Part shown: positions 41,786 through 54,305 of the stretch, one piece after another
Layout of the letters: every line of letters begins with the position of its first letter
How positions within the stretch are numbered: the stretch's first letter is position 1
From: Alloascoidea africana
Taxonomy: Eukaryota; Ascomycota; Alloascoideomycetes; Alloascoideales; Alloascoideaceae
DNA length: 64,000 nucleotides
Direction: 5' to 3'
Assembly: GCA_030581615.1 (NCBI GenBank)
Contig: JAKTTT010000024.1
Coordinates: 1 to 64,000 of the forward strand
Program-made: the position numbers and the translations under genes
The notes under the pieces: generated by a model
The model's database searches: none
Seen by the model: the letters and a program-made list of their open reading frames with translations, nothing else
What the model was told of the DNA's origin: nothing

Positions 41786-44153
41786 TGTGGTGGAATAGGG
41801 CGCGGGACAAAGAACATGGCGGCAAGGCCTTTTCGGGCAGGTTTGGCCAGGGCGCTTACGACTTGCGACCGCCCGCGGACCACCACAACACTCTCAACAC
41901 AACGCAGCGCAGCAGCTGCACGCCAGATCTGCCCGGTACTAAAGGCACAGGACCTGGCACCACAAGAAGCTGGTACCACAGGCACCGGGCGGGTCCACCG
42001 GGTCCCCCGCGCGGGTCCGGCGCGCCCCGGTCGCCGTGGGTAAGGGCTGCGCGAGTGTTTTTCCGATTGTGTGGCGGGTGCGGGTATCTTCGGGCGCCGT
42101 CTCCAGACCGGGCAGCCCTCCAGTTCGCTTTGATGGCGACCACGAGAGCCATTGTGGGCCGTCATGAGCCTCTAGGGGGGCTTCTCATACGTCCGGTCGT
42201 GCCGGCTCGTGGCCGTCGTCATCACTGTTCGCTGCTCGTTGTCACTGCCAAAGGAGAGAAACGACCGGCCGTGCCAGGTTCGAACTGGGTAGGTGCTACA
42301 GGCAGCCCAGCTGGAACGGCTTTACACACACCGCCATGCAACCGCCAACAGATCATTGTGGAAGTATCCCTACGGAATCCCGAGCCTAGCGACAAATCAC
42401 TCGCTCATTTAATTGTTAAATTGTTAATTACCTTTCGTTTAATTCTGGTTTCATGCTGGAGACAAATGGGTCAGCGATCCGCAAAACAATTCGCGCTCCT
42501 TGTAGCACGTTGCAATTTGGGCCGTCGTGTGATGTGCACCACCAACATCTCATCCGTAAGCGCCAGAGCCTGCCTGTGATGCCGCGGCTATCTTGTATTC
42601 TCCCCAGGCGAGCGACACAGAAGGCAGAAAGACCAGGAACACCTCTATTGCAAAGATTGATCTCTCAGCTCGCTGATTGTCGGTCTGATTAAAGAGTCTG
42701 GGCGTTCCCGACTTTCAAAAGAACCCAATTGCTCAGCCAGCGCTTCCTCTCGAAATCAATTTCCAGTTTCTTTTCCCCACATTCCATGATTTCAATTCCA
42801 GGACTTTTCTGTATTACCAGTACATGCCCAGAAGAATTCGGCTAGCTCATTAACAAATGCCCTGTTTTCCATTAGCATACCATGTGTTTGCCGGTCCATT
42901 CTCTGTTTTTCGCCCGGCTTGGCCTTTCTATTTTCTCTTAGCCTTGATTTCTATTACGCACATAACACGCCAATCATACCCATGAAAAAATCAGTACGAT
43001 CTAAAATAAGAAAAGCCCTTTTTTCTTTCCATCTCCGGTTTGATTTGAAACGTTTGGACCGTCCAGTCTTCCACTCCCCCGTACTCCCCGTACTCCACAA
43101 GGATGAATTGAACCTGTTCTTCTGTCTTACTGAAAGAATCATCATGTATGAAATTCGTGCTTTATCGCTTCTCTTTCCGTCCATGGAAAAGCCATCATGG
43201 CTGAAAAGTCGACTCTGGTTGATCCTTTTTCATGTACCTTTGCATATCCAACACCATCCAAAATTATTCATGTAAACTCAAATGCTTGATTTCTCTAGAA
43301 AATAACACCTTAAACCGAAACGACAAACAGTTGTAAATGTTGACAAAAAAAATACGTACCCCGCGAAGCATGGACATAGTCATCGTATTCGTCCCGGGTC
43401 CCTGTGACGTCGCCGTTATTACGCGCTCTGTTTCCTTCCTTTCTTCCTTCTTTCCTCAGATCCGATTCGGAAAAGCTCTGTTTTCCAACCAATATTTATT
43501 TCCCGGCCCCACCTCATCTATTCCACTCTTACTCTTTTCTCTACTAGCTGCCCCACTATATCCTATTTAGGTATATAATCTAGATCCAGTTTGATCCCGT
43601 CTTCTACCGTAATTTTCGGGTTCTTAACAGCGCATATCGCTGAACAGTCAGTGTACATATAGGTGGTTCACCGAGAACCTCAATGACTCAATGATCTAGG
43701 GTCCGGGAATCGCAATCGATCACTTTATTTCTGGTCATTCGCTTCCCCCAGGTTGCCACTGACAATTTTCAAAAACCAGAATTGCGGTCTCGCCCATTTG
43801 TTTCTTACACTCCTCTCTACACTTATTACTCAAAGCAAGAACAATAGAGAGCCAAAAAAAGGCTACACTTTAACTGTAGAAAACGGATATAAAATTCAAT
43901 AACTAACAAAAAAAAGAAGTCATCAAAAAAAGGGAAACAAAAAAAAAAAAAGAAAACGCAAAGCTCAAAAAGACCACCAATGCTTTAGTAGACAACAAGT
44001 ACACATATACTGTATTAGAATCAGTTTCCAAAACAAGAAAGAAATAAAAGACATTGATAGCGCAAATTTTTTTTCTTTCTTTCTTTTCATGTGTAAAAGA
44101 AAGAACCGAGATAATTTCTAATAAACAAAAAAAAAAAGCAAGCACAAGCATCT
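41786..44153. other. ADH upstream region, GC-rich next to the gene, then AT-rich
   Basis: About 2.4 kb without a supported gene. The first 500 bp (about 41800-42300) is very GC-rich and includes three GGGTCC hexamers at 41991, 42000 and 42013 and a near-palindrome CCAGGTTCGAACTGG near 42275. The rest returns to normal composition, ending in A-rich CCR4 3' flank (43890-44150). Confidence 0.5.
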
Positions 44154-46442
44154 CTATATCTTTCTTGAAGAGCTGATTGAAGATTTACCAAAATCTGGTT
44201 TTCCCGGCTTTTTAACTGCTTCTTTGATTGCCTTAAATACAAATTGTGACATCAATGGAATATGATCCGAAGGATTATGAACATTTGGAAACCCAATAAT
44301 GTGTTTCAAATAATCCTTATCAACCTCTCCCAATAATCCATGTACTGACAACAATTGGGGGGAATACCAGATATAATCAATAACATCCGTGAAATTCGGA
44401 GTATAATTAGTAAATGATAACTCGCCTATGCTTTCATACGAGGATTTGAGGTTGAAACCATGTTGGAAACCTTCTTCTGTGAACTTGCCATAATCTATAC
44501 CTTCAACATCCTTGTGTTTGTGAACGGACCCGGTTGAAAGAAGTTGGTACACAGCACTTCTGCGTTGAGAGTTGAAATCACCACAAATAACCAAAGGAAT
44601 CTTCTTGGGATCGGAATACTTGATGGAATCATGAGAAACTTGTGAATTGTGTGCATATTGCTTAGACAATGATTGTAACTCCTCTAACAACGCTCCAACC
44701 TGTAACAGTTTAACGTCGTTGAAAGCAGGATCCCAATGTAAATGTGTATTCACCAAAATCAACTTTTGTCTAGACTCATGATGTTCTAGATAGGTTATCA
44801 GTGCAACGTTATCTTTATTCATAAACCGATTGAAAACATCATCTGTCTTTTTGAATCTGTCCTTGCTCATTACAATCCGTGTATATTCAATAGGGTGTTT
44901 ATCCAACAATTTAAACTTGTCCCTCTTGTAGAAAGTTGCACAACCATCGACTTTTTTCGCATCTTTCTCCGACATGGTCTTTGCACGTGTTTTGGCATAA
45001 AAGCATCCACTATAACCTTTGGAATCCAGAAGAGGTTTCCAATACTCCTCAAATGTCCTGGTTTCAATCTCCTGCAAACACAAGACATCAGCATTGCTAT
45101 CCAAAATCTCAGCTTGTAAATTGTCTCTTCTATAGTTCCAATCCAATGCCCAAGATGGCGTGTATTTGTATAGTTTAGAAGTCGCATAGTGTTGACAAAG
45201 CGTATTGTAGGTCAATGTAGTGAACGAATTTAATGGTTCCGTATGGGTTGTTGCTTCCCCATTGTCAGATGCATCAGCATCCGGGATAGCCCTTTCACCA
45301 TCCTCCTCCAAAATAATCCATTCTCGCTTTGCTGGAGGTAATGATTCGGGAGCCTTATCTCTCAAATGTACTATTAATTCTCGGGTGCCATTGCTAGCAA
45401 GAATTTTTAAAAGTCCTTCATCCAAAGGATTGCCCTCAAGACCTAAAAACTCAAGCTCAAAAAGATTTCCAAATTCATAAGGCAGAGTTCTAATATTGTT
45501 GTCAAACAAATAAAGATATCGAAGATTGAAAAGATTCCCCAATTCAGGGGGTAGTTGAGTAATCTCATTGGATGAAAGATCCAACACTCGCAAATACTTT
45601 AGTTTCATTATGGAAGGAGGAATCACCTTAATCTTGTTCCCGTTCAGGTACAGTTTTTGTAAAAAATCGTAATTGAAAAGTGATGAGGTCAAGTTTAGAA
45701 TCTCTTGCCCACTAAAATCTAGTGAACACCAGAATTGCTTCTTCTCTTCCTCATTTTTCATCCTTTGAATCCCATCCTCGGTCTCATCCTTCTCCGTTTT
45801 GTTCCCGTTCCCGTTCCCGTTACCATTTCCATTTCCATTTCCATTCCCAGGTTCTTTTGTTGCCTCTTTTTCCGTATGATGAATTACTTCCCTGGTTATT
45901 TCAACCAGCGAACCACCATTCGAATTGAGAACTTTATTCCCATTTGCAACGTTTGCAAATGCAATTGCTAAATTTTTCCGTGAACTTGAAGCTGCTGCAC
46001 GAGCATAGTTATGTGATTCGTTGGACTTTCTCGAAATACTGCACAGTTGAACCTGTTGTTCCCACCAAACGCTCTTACTCAACTCTGGATCAAGTTGAAT
46101 GTTTAGTGGTGATTTCTGTTCTTGAGGAACTATGCCACTGGGTTGAAATTGTAACTGTTGATCGGATTGCCTTTGATACATTGATTTCTGGAACTGGTTT
46201 CCCCCGTAAACCTGTTGCGATAGTAAAGAGCTGCCATTTTCATTCAAATTGGCTCCTCCTAGATTCGAAATAGTTCCCGTGTTATATTGTGGTTGTTGCT
46301 GCTGTGGCTGTTGTTGCTGTTGTTGTTGCTGCTGCTGCTGCTGCTGTTGTTGTTGTTGTTGTTGTTGTTGAAGTTGAAGTAAATACTGCTGTTGCATCTG
46401 CTGAGGATGTTGTGCATTTTGATATTTCGAAGCAAGATTCAT
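44154..46442 (-). CDS. CCR4: Ccr4 mRNA deadenylase (LRR plus EEP nuclease)
   Basis: 762 residues from ATG 46442. Ccr4 is the main poly(A) nuclease of the Ccr4-Not complex in cytoplasm and P-bodies. Order: Gln-rich N-terminus (long polyQ at about residues 20-50); a conserved segment near SVWWEQQVQL; an Asn-Gly repeat; leucine-rich repeats at about 255-345 (LQKLYLNGNKIKVIPPSI, LRVLDLSSNEITQLPPELG, LRYLYLFDNNIRTLP), which bind Pop2/Caf1; then the exonuclease-endonuclease-phosphatase domain from about 405. Active-site motifs are DVLCLQEIETR (Glu), VNTHLHWDP, VICGDFNSQ and NPSDHIPLMSQF. Full set of catalytic residues seen. The polyQ is encoded by mixed CAA/CAG codons. Confidence 0.95.
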   Translation of the reverse strand: MNLASKYQNAQHPQQMQQQYLLQLQQQQQQQQQQQQQQQQQQQQQPQQQQPQYNTGTISNLGGANLNENGSSLLSQQVYGGNQFQKSMYQRQSDQQLQFQPSGIVPQEQKSPLNIQLDPELSKSVWWEQQVQLCSISRKSNESHNYARAAASSSRKNLAIAFANVANGNKVLNSNGGSLVEITREVIHHTEKEATKEPGNGNGNGNGNGNGNGNKTEKDETEDGIQRMKNEEEKKQFWCSLDFSGQEILNLTSSLFNYDFLQKLYLNGNKIKVIPPSIMKLKYLRVLDLSSNEITQLPPELGNLFNLRYLYLFDNNIRTLPYEFGNLFELEFLGLEGNPLDEGLLKILASNGTRELIVHLRDKAPESLPPAKREWIILEEDGERAIPDADASDNGEATTHTEPLNSFTTLTYNTLCQHYATSKLYKYTPSWALDWNYRRDNLQAEILDSNADVLCLQEIETRTFEEYWKPLLDSKGYSGCFYAKTRAKTMSEKDAKKVDGCATFYKRDKFKLLDKHPIEYTRIVMSKDRFKKTDDVFNRFMNKDNVALITYLEHHESRQKLILVNTHLHWDPAFNDVKLLQVGALLEELQSLSKQYAHNSQVSHDSIKYSDPKKIPLVICGDFNSQRRSAVYQLLSTGSVHKHKDVEGIDYGKFTEEGFQHGFNLKSSYESIGELSFTNYTPNFTDVIDYIWYSPQLLSVHGLLGEVDKDYLKHIIGFPNVHNPSDHIPLMSQFVFKAIKEAVKKPGKPDFGKSSISSSRKI
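45797..45848. repeat. Hexanucleotide repeat in CCR4 (Asn-Gly codons)
   Basis: About eight tandem six-base units, GTTCCC/ATTTCC on the plus strand, encoding the Gly-Asn run before the LRR domain on the minus strand. Confidence 0.85.
46290..46370. repeat. CAG/CAA (polyglutamine) tract in CCR4
   Basis: Trinucleotide repeat coding Gln on the minus strand, mixed CAA and CAG with a run of six CAG. Length variation is likely. Confidence 0.9.
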
Positions 46443-47743
46443 GGTTCTTTCAATAATTTCTCTAGCATAAAAAGATTCACTTGTTTTTGATCATGGAACC
46501 CTCTAATCTGGTGTTTCTAGTCGAGTATAAAGTAGCAATTCGTAAACAACCACGCCTTTTCAAAATAATCAACAAAAAAGACTGATCAGTGTTCAAACCC
46601 TTTTGAAAATGTATTTATTTTGCCTATACCATCGTATTAGAACGGTTCTCATCGAGTAATAGGTTGTGGGGGACAGGTGGTGATGGGGATACGAAACGAC
46701 ATCCCATGAAAGAACTCGTCGTTGTGAGCCAACAATCCAACCATAAACCCTCGCAATAACGCAGATATAACATATGCATCAAGGTATCAACATTTTGAAT
46801 CAATAACACATTACTTACTATAGTGGTTTGAGAAAAAAAAAGTGCCGTAAACTCAGTGTGAGCAAATGAAACCTATGGGGGAAGAAAAGGGATGTAGACC
46901 ATTTTGTTCGATTATGTCAGATATGAGTAATCCCAATTACCCTCCACAAACTCGAAATCAAGAAAAAACTTTAAAACAACATGCGATTTGATTGAACAAG
47001 TTGGTCTATCAAAAGTTTATCCAGATCATTAGGTGTATTCATTAATTGAATGAGTATAGATAAGACGGTAAAAAGAGCAGATGTTGCCTACAACATTTGT
47101 ACTGTCTTGTTGAGAAATTACATCTAGTTACAATAGATTTGGCTTCTTTTAACTTCATATACTTCCTTAGAACAACACTCTTCTTCCTAACTTTCACGAC
47201 TATCACGGAGAGGTGGTCTCCTATTCCCCTATACACAATGATTGGCGTCATGTTTATTTGTTTAAATTTCTATAATTCACTGTTTACGATGTTCGTGTGT
47301 TTAATAGTTGACTCCTGATATGTTACATGGTTATTGGATAATTGCCCACTTCCCACGCCCCTGTTACAGTTTACACAAACCCACCCGGTTTAGATTTATA
47401 CCTTTTCCCACAACAGAATAAATAGGGCGAATTTTAGTAAACTTGTTGGTTGAAATCAGGATTAATGGTAATCTATTGTGTAATGCTTTTAGAATCAAAA
47501 CGTTTTTTCAGGTGTTCAAAGAGCAAAGACTGTACAAGACTGTTTGCTGCATTCTGAGTATCCGCGGATTCTCTGGGTAAAAGAAATCAATACCTGAACG
47601 ATTGTTCTACGTATTCAAACTACAGTAAAGGAACACGGTAGACTGTCAGCGCCAAATAGACCAAGTAATGGAGAGTATATAAATAGCACACTTTGCTTGA
47701 GATAGCCGCGCCTAATAATTTATTAAGGAACAATTCTTTTGGA
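46443..47743. other. CCR4 5' flank / VAC7 3' flank, no gene seen
   Basis: 1.3 kb, AT-rich. Short frames (for example around 46624-46809 and 47042-47251, minus) show no recognisable features. Confidence 0.5.
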
Positions 47744-50392
47744 CTATTTTGTTTCCTTTTGTTAGCACAATACAATCCAACTCTTAAAGAAAAAATTAAT
47801 ACTCACCACGCTTATTATAACTGTTTTCGGTGTAAATCCAAAGGACCAAGGATACCTGGGTTCCAACTTTAACAATCCTCTCACTGTAAGGTCAAATGGT
47901 TGGGTCCTTATTTCTTTCCATCTCGGATATTCAACTATTTGGGAACCTGTGTTTCTAATTTCTGAAATTGACACTGGATTAGACATTCGAATTGTGCCCG
48001 CTCTACGACTCTGAACTCCAGCTCTTCCATTTGGCTTTTGTTCATCGGATATTTGCACCGATGTCTCTCCAGTGTAATTTGCAGGATATCTAGAGATTAG
48101 TATCTTTAGTCCTTCCATCATCCCGAACGAAAAGATTCCTGGGAAATCAAGTGGAGCATCAAAGCTTTTCGCGCTTCCCAATAACACAGTTGAGGTTGTT
48201 ATTTGCGCTACTTCAGCAGATTTTGAATTTTCCCTTACTGTTAGTTTTTCTGTCTCTGGATCAAACAAACTACTGGTTGCAAAAACATCGACGCTGATAT
48301 CATCTATCACAAAGTTCGTGAACCCTATATTTAGTGAATCAAAAACCAAGTCGTACATCAGCATCTCATTTGAGGTAATGACATTGAATATCCCACAAGA
48401 GTTCACATCTACCAAAGCCGGTGAGGTGATGTTCAACATTTGTAAAAGCGGGAATCCTTGAAATATCATGGCCAAAATCGTGCTGGTTATGAGAAGCAAA
48501 GAAATAGAAAAAGTCAACAAAAAATATAGTTTAAGCTGTTTAAAAGATAAAACCTGAAACAGATAATCTGTTGACCAAAATGAAGCAATTTCTTTGCCTC
48601 CTCCCACTATAGATTTATGACTTTGAAGATCGTGCATGTCATGAAAAGATTGATACCTATGGCTTCGCAACATGGAGCTGTCTGATTGTAGAGGAGTACT
48701 CTCGGTTTCATGAGAAGTGATAGTAGTAATTCGTAAGCTTTTTGGAGATATTTGTTCTGAAGATGGTGACTGTCTCAACTTGCGTCTATTACCATAGTAT
48801 TTGGGGTTGTAGGTATCTAGCTTTGAAAGACTAGTTCTGGAATGGGTTTTTCTCATTTTACTGTCAGCATTACTCATGTTCTGTTGATAGTATATTTTGG
48901 AAGGAGTATTGCTTTGGTAGTTTGCATTCTGTTTTTCTATTCCGTTGGCGTATTTTAAAGTCTCAGGAAGCTCGTATAAAGGGACTTTGCACATAGTTTT
49001 GCTCTCAACGGATTGTCTACTACCCACTGATATTTGAGGACTAACAGGAGGCTCATTTCGTGAAAAAAGCCTATCTAACCTTTGTCTGTCAATTTCCAAG
49101 TCATACCTTTGATTTTTCCGTTTGTTATACTGGCGGCGACATGATGATTTTTTGGGCGATACAGGAATATACAAATGCATATTCCCATCACTATAAGTCT
49201 CATATTCTTGCACATCGTCCAGGTTTGGTGATGGGGGACGGCGACTTATACGCTTGTAGTATCCAGCTTGGGTCAAATGGTTTAGATCTATATGTCTATT
49301 AGTATGATTAAACGCATTTTGATCTATTTTCTGCTTTCCACAAAGTAGCTTACCTTGTGAAGACAAACTTTTGTACTTGGAGTGATACTTTAGTCCCTTT
49401 TTCGGTTGTAAACTCCCAGAAATTTCACAATTCGCACAGCAGATGTATTCTCTATCATTTGAATTTATTGAAGAACCAATATATCGAACCCTTGAATATT
49501 GCGTGTTGGCATATACCAATGGAGACGTAACACTCGCTTGTGTATAATCATCTGACATGCTTTTTGACGGTTCATAATCGGCATGCCTAGGAGCATTGTA
49601 ATGTGGGATGTTAGCCCATCTGAACTGCATTTGCTTTTTAGATCTACCTCTATTGGTTTCTAAATGATGAGCTGGCAAATGAGAACTTGACTCGTAAACG
49701 AATTCCTCATCGCTATCGATTGATAACGAATTGTCAATGTAGGATTGGATTTTGGCAGCAAAAATGCGCGACTTGGATCCTTTAGATGGAGGCTTTTTCT
49801 TGAAATTGCTTCTTTTTGCCTTAGCTCTTTCAGTTTCTTCGGTAGAAACGTAGCTATTTAGAACTCCTTTTTGAGAACCATTGCTCGGGACATTCCTATT
49901 TGTATTGTTCCATCTCCGTATAGTTTGATACTTTACGTGCCCATTACCGTATGGATGACCCGAAAAACTGCTATCACTTTCAGACACAACATCGGAACCG
50001 ATTTCATCCAGATTCAAGTGATCCAAAAACGGTTTATTCTGATTTTTTAGCAGTTCCTTTGATATAGGATCCGACTCCGACATGAAAGAAGGAGAAGTGG
50101 GAGTTTCATTCTGTGATTCTAAAAAGTAGGGTGAATTCGGCTGCGCAATGCATTGTTCAACTACATTAAAGTCTCTCGGCTTTGAAGGCTTGCTTTCTTT
50201 TTCTTGACTGGTCTTGGAAAGACTATCTGTCACCCTTGTTGAACCAATTGTTTTGCAACTTGTAGTTGGCAACAGTGCAAGGGAATTGCACCCGTTGACC
50301 TCCAATTTTGGAACAGCGGCAACTGTTTCCGTTTCTACCTTCATGATGGCCTTTGAAGGATGTTGTGGATGAGAGCTGGAAACATCCTTCAT
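47744..50392 (-). CDS. VAC7: Vac7-type vacuolar membrane regulator of PI(3,5)P2
   Basis: Start ATG 50392 (MKDVSSSHP). Vac7 is a vacuolar membrane protein that activates the Fab1 lipid kinase. The first 630 or so residues are disordered and Ser/Asn-rich. A single membrane span follows (LKLYFLLTFSISLLLITSTI), then a lumenal domain with the Vac7 pattern GIFNVITSNEMLMYDLVF, ..FVIDDISVDVFATSS. Near the end a GTGAGT donor (47806), GTGCTAAC and an AAAAG acceptor suggest a 51-bp intron and a four-codon last exon 47755..47744, giving 865 residues ending ISVETK. Without splicing the frame stops at 47762 (876 residues). The splice is inferred only from signals. No transcription data are available here. 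Confidence 0.8.
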
Positions 50393-52653
50393 TGTTATTG
50401 ATAAGCGATTGATTCCAAACTTATATTCCTTTGTCAAATGTTTCTCATAAATTTGTATTCCTGACTGAACGCTATGTTCTAGTAATCGCTGTAACTACGA
50501 CCTTCATATGATCACTAGAAGCAACCGACTTTTGGCACCTTCCAGAGTCCGTCTTGCAGGCTTATGAGATTTGAATTTTTGACCAAAGAATGCCCACAAG
50601 AAAGAGAATATTTTTCGCAGAGCTTAGGCTGCTGGACAACAAAAACTGCTTGAGCAACCGATTGTCTCCATCAAATACACGGATCAAGGGTGTAGATATA
50701 TACCCAGAAGGTGTATGTTTGTATACTTAAAAATTGTGCAACCATTGTTGTCAAGTGAGTCCAACGTTCTAATTATTACTCCTGCACAGAAAAGTTTTCT
50801 GGGAAGACATTTGTGTTATACATACTTTTCCACTGTGTATTTTTTTCCCTTCTTGTTGGTTAGTTCAAGTTTTCCAGCTTTCTGTACTGATGGTATAATA
50901 ACAAGCTAGCATTTCCGTTCGGTTGTAGACAGGTCTACGTTGTTGGTCAAATCTCCTAGATGCATTTGGTTCAACAGCAAGTTTGTCATCACTGTAGTTG
51001 GACAGTAGAAAGGAGTTCATCCAAATATCTTCCTTGTGGAGTTGTCCAAGGTTAGCCGCAGTCAGGTTATGGATTCCGCCAAGTGCAGCACATAGACGGG
51101 GACATCATTGCCCACTTAAAGTTTAATTCCCAAACTCCTGGATTCCTAAAGATAGCCTAGAGCTTTTCTTTTACCCTCATATTTTTCCATCTATGCAAGC
51201 CCATGGAATAATGGTTTCCGAAACGAAGAGCCACATGCCGATATGGGGGTTTGCATTTTTTACAGTATCATCTGCTAAACATAAATGTAATATTAGCTGT
51301 CCGAAGAAAACCAAATTTTAGATAGACATTTTTGCTGCAGAGACCTGGACGTGGAGACCTGGACGAGGAAACCTGGATACTTGTTTATGCAACCCTTATA
51401 TCTACATCCATTTCAACCATTGTGGTTAAAACTTCCAAATCGATTAAGTATGTGTAAAGGTTAAAACTGGGCTGAAAAAATTGACCAGTCATCTCTTCAG
51501 TTGTTGATGTTTTGGTTCATCTTGGCACGGCTACGAGATACAAATCTTCTCTTGCTGTTTGATACCTTTCCAAGTGTATTCCACCAGGGACTGAAAACCA
51601 ATTTGAGTGGGTTTTGGAGATGTGCTAAGCGCATCAATAATGTCTAAGAGAACAAATTGCTTATTCCTTACAGTGCGATATGAAAGCTTTCCAACTTGTA
51701 CCGTTGCCACAAACCTGAGAAAGCAAACTAAGAGTAGGTTGACATAGCTCTACCTATACTGTTAAATCTGGTTCCTAACATTCTTGATAAAATAAGGCTG
51801 GGCTTGTAAAGATCAAATCTTCAACTCTTAGCTAATTACTGCCTCATAATATCAAAAAGGTGCCACAAGGATATTATCAGTTGAGAAAGATGGGAATGGG
51901 CAATATTATCTCTGGTACGCTCTGAAGCGTTTGTTTTCCGGAACTAGCATATGACATTCCAAATAAAAATGGCGAATTATGAGGGGGAAAATACTTGGTA
52001 GCAGTTTCTATGCCTTACTTTCTTTGGCAATGCGTTCAATGGAGCGAATAAAACTTTCTTAACATGGGGGTTGTTCATGGCCTGAATGCATGGATGCAGA
52101 AGAGTCTAATAAAGAAAAGAACAAAAATACGAGGCAAGCCTGCATACTCTATTTTACCAATTTCAGACAGCCTGTCTCTGGTGTGGCGTTTCCAACATAC
52201 AAAAGGGTAAATTTTAATTGGTATTTTACACATCTCAATTAAAACAAGCAGTTTACCCTTTGCGTTATAAATGGATGAGGACACTTTTATGAAATTAAAT
52301 TCATCCTGAAATAATGGAGATTGTACTAAGCATGGATTTGTAAAAACTTGTGAGGTTTTTATCAGTATACATCACATGTTAGCTGCTTCTATGAGATTGT
52401 GGATTAAAGCAAGCGTCTTACGTCTCACATCTCACTATTCCATTGGTTCAGACACGAAGACCATCGCTCAAACTCATTTCTTGAAGCTCTTAGGGTTTAA
52501 CCCTAGCAATTATAAAGAATTGTTCAAAGATTAGGCGTATATATCTCAATTCAAATTTATTCGTAACAAAAACATAACAACTTGTTTGAAATTTAAAAAG
52601 CGCCAGTATCGTGCGCAAAATGTAACCCTCCAGATCAACATTCATATGGGCTT
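50393..52653. other. VAC7 upstream region / SLM 3' flank, no gene seen
   Basis: 2.26 kb without a supported gene. Small frames (50715-50909 plus, 52075-52284 minus) have no conserved motif. Direct repeat GAGACCTGGACG at about 51340-51364 occurs twice, with a third diverged copy. A noncoding RNA or a fast-evolving small gene could be hidden here. Confidence 0.45.
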
Positions 52654-54305
52654 TTATGAAACAGTTGTCTTTGCGACACCCTCTGTTACTTCGGATACGT
52701 CCGAAATTTCAGAGGTAGGGCTTCCAACAGTGCTCAAATCAGCATGAGTAGAATCAGCGGTCTGTTTAGGAGCAGCAGTCGCAGCAGCACCAGTACTACT
52801 AGCAGTAGCTGGACTAGAGGCCGTTGTAAGTGCGGCGGGTGCCTCTGCCGGGACTGCTATGGCTGAAGCAGGAGGAGAGGCAACTGGAGCAGGGACAGTC
52901 GCAGTGGGAGTCGCAACCTCAACAGGGGAAGCGCCAGGAGTGCCTGTGGTGGAAGTGCTAGACACAGTAGCCGCGCTAGCGCCAGTTCCAGTTCTCTCAA
53001 AGTTGGAACCACTGGAACCGATTCCTGACGCTTCTTTGATTGCAGCGTACCAAGTGAGCAGCTCGTCATACGTAGAAGCCTTGAATTCAAAAGTGTGCTT
53101 TGTTGTCACCCTCTTCAACGAGTCCTTAGCGGTAATCTTAAACTTGTTTTTTCCCGATTCTTGGGTGCTAGGGATGCCCACACTGGATTCAGGCAAATAG
53201 ATAGAAAGATCGGGCTCAAAATCCCGGAACTTATCTTCGGACCCAAACTGGTGTAGATATCTACACCTTGTGACAACGTAGTAGCCGGAGGCATAGGACT
53301 TCATCAGCTTGCCCTCTTTACGTTGCAAAATACCTTCTGCAAGTGGCTTGGTCGACAAGTGATCTATATTAGAGAACGTAATGTTATCGAGCCTCCTTTT
53401 TGGTTTATCAGGCTCTATCAAAATGTCCTGATGCTGGCGATAAAAAGACTGCCATTCATAGTCTTCCGGGATGGAGTTGAATGCATTTGCAACGGTAGAA
53501 AAGCCATCCGATTCAATTGTGAGGTAATCAATCTTTAATTGTGCCAAGAGACTGAAACACCTTTGTATTCCCTTTACCAGCTGACGCTCCAAAGACACAA
53601 AGTTTTGCTCTGTTAGGAGAATACTGTCCAAAAGGCTATTTTCCTTCTGCAGCTGGTCCTCGACATCGTGAATGACCAATCTATGAACAATGTAAGGATC
53701 TAACTTGGGGTCGACTTTTGTGGATGTAGCAAACCCAGCGGTTGCGCTTCCCAGTCTCTCAATATCTCTTTGGGTGATTTGCTTTGCTTGCTCCACGTCT
53801 TTTGTAAGTTTGACCCCTGTTTTCAACAAAGCTTTCCGATGCTTTGCAATTTCTCCAAGCTCTCTTTTCAATTCGGGCAGGATATTCTTCTTGACGCTGT
53901 TTTCGGTCTCGAAGGACTTGTTCAGAAGAACATCTGTTCGGTTTCGTAGCAATTTGAAAGCGTTATCAATCCCTGTGCCCTGCGCGGGTGGGGCGTTTGA
54001 GTTGTGAGATTCAAGATCGGCAGCATTAGGCGCATTGACGGAGGCAGAATCAAACTCTGGGCTGTGGACAATGACCTCGATTAGCATCTCAATGCCAATT
54101 ACTCAGCAAAATCCGTGAAAGGGACATACTTATCTGATATGGACTTCTTGACTTTTTCAAGAGACTTTGTGAGGCCATTCTGCAAGGCAAGTTGACTTTC
54201 TGAGTAGTCGTAGAGCAGAGTTAGAGTATGCGTCCAACTGTCTAACCGTCTCAGAAGGATAGACGTTGGATCAGCACTATCAGGCAAGATTGCTTCTTCG
54301 GTCAT
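52654..54305 (-). CDS. SLM1: Slm1/Slm2-type F-BAR and PH domain protein, two exons
   Basis: Join on the minus strand: 54305..54130 and 54061..52654 (527 residues). The intron is 68 bp, GTATGT..GCTAAT..CACAG, and joins phase 2 to give SISDNPEFDS. Slm proteins sit at eisosomes, bind PI(4,5)P2 through the PH domain and recruit/activate TORC2 on membrane stress. The N-terminal half is a helical F-BAR-like coiled coil (LLRRLDSWTHTLTLLYDYSESQ to about 265); a PH domain lies at about 295-405 (EGILQRKEGKLMKSYASGYYVV, then DLSIYLPESSVG, KHTFEFKASTYDELLTWYAAI). The tail is Ala/Thr/Pro-rich low complexity. The sequence of the PH domain and its order after the coiled coil match Slm1/Slm2. It shares a 259-bp divergent promoter with LDB19. 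Confidence 0.88.

Noticed and set aside
42262-42300. Possible tRNA T-arm (GGTTCGAAC) near 42275
   Set aside because: Only the T-arm-like palindrome is present. No acceptor stem, D-arm or anticodon arm could be placed at tRNA spacing on either strand.
41698-42579. Plus-strand open frame of about 293 codons upstream of and overlapping ADH
   Set aside because: Composition follows the GC-rich island, no conserved motif is present, and it overlaps the start of a firm gene on the other strand.
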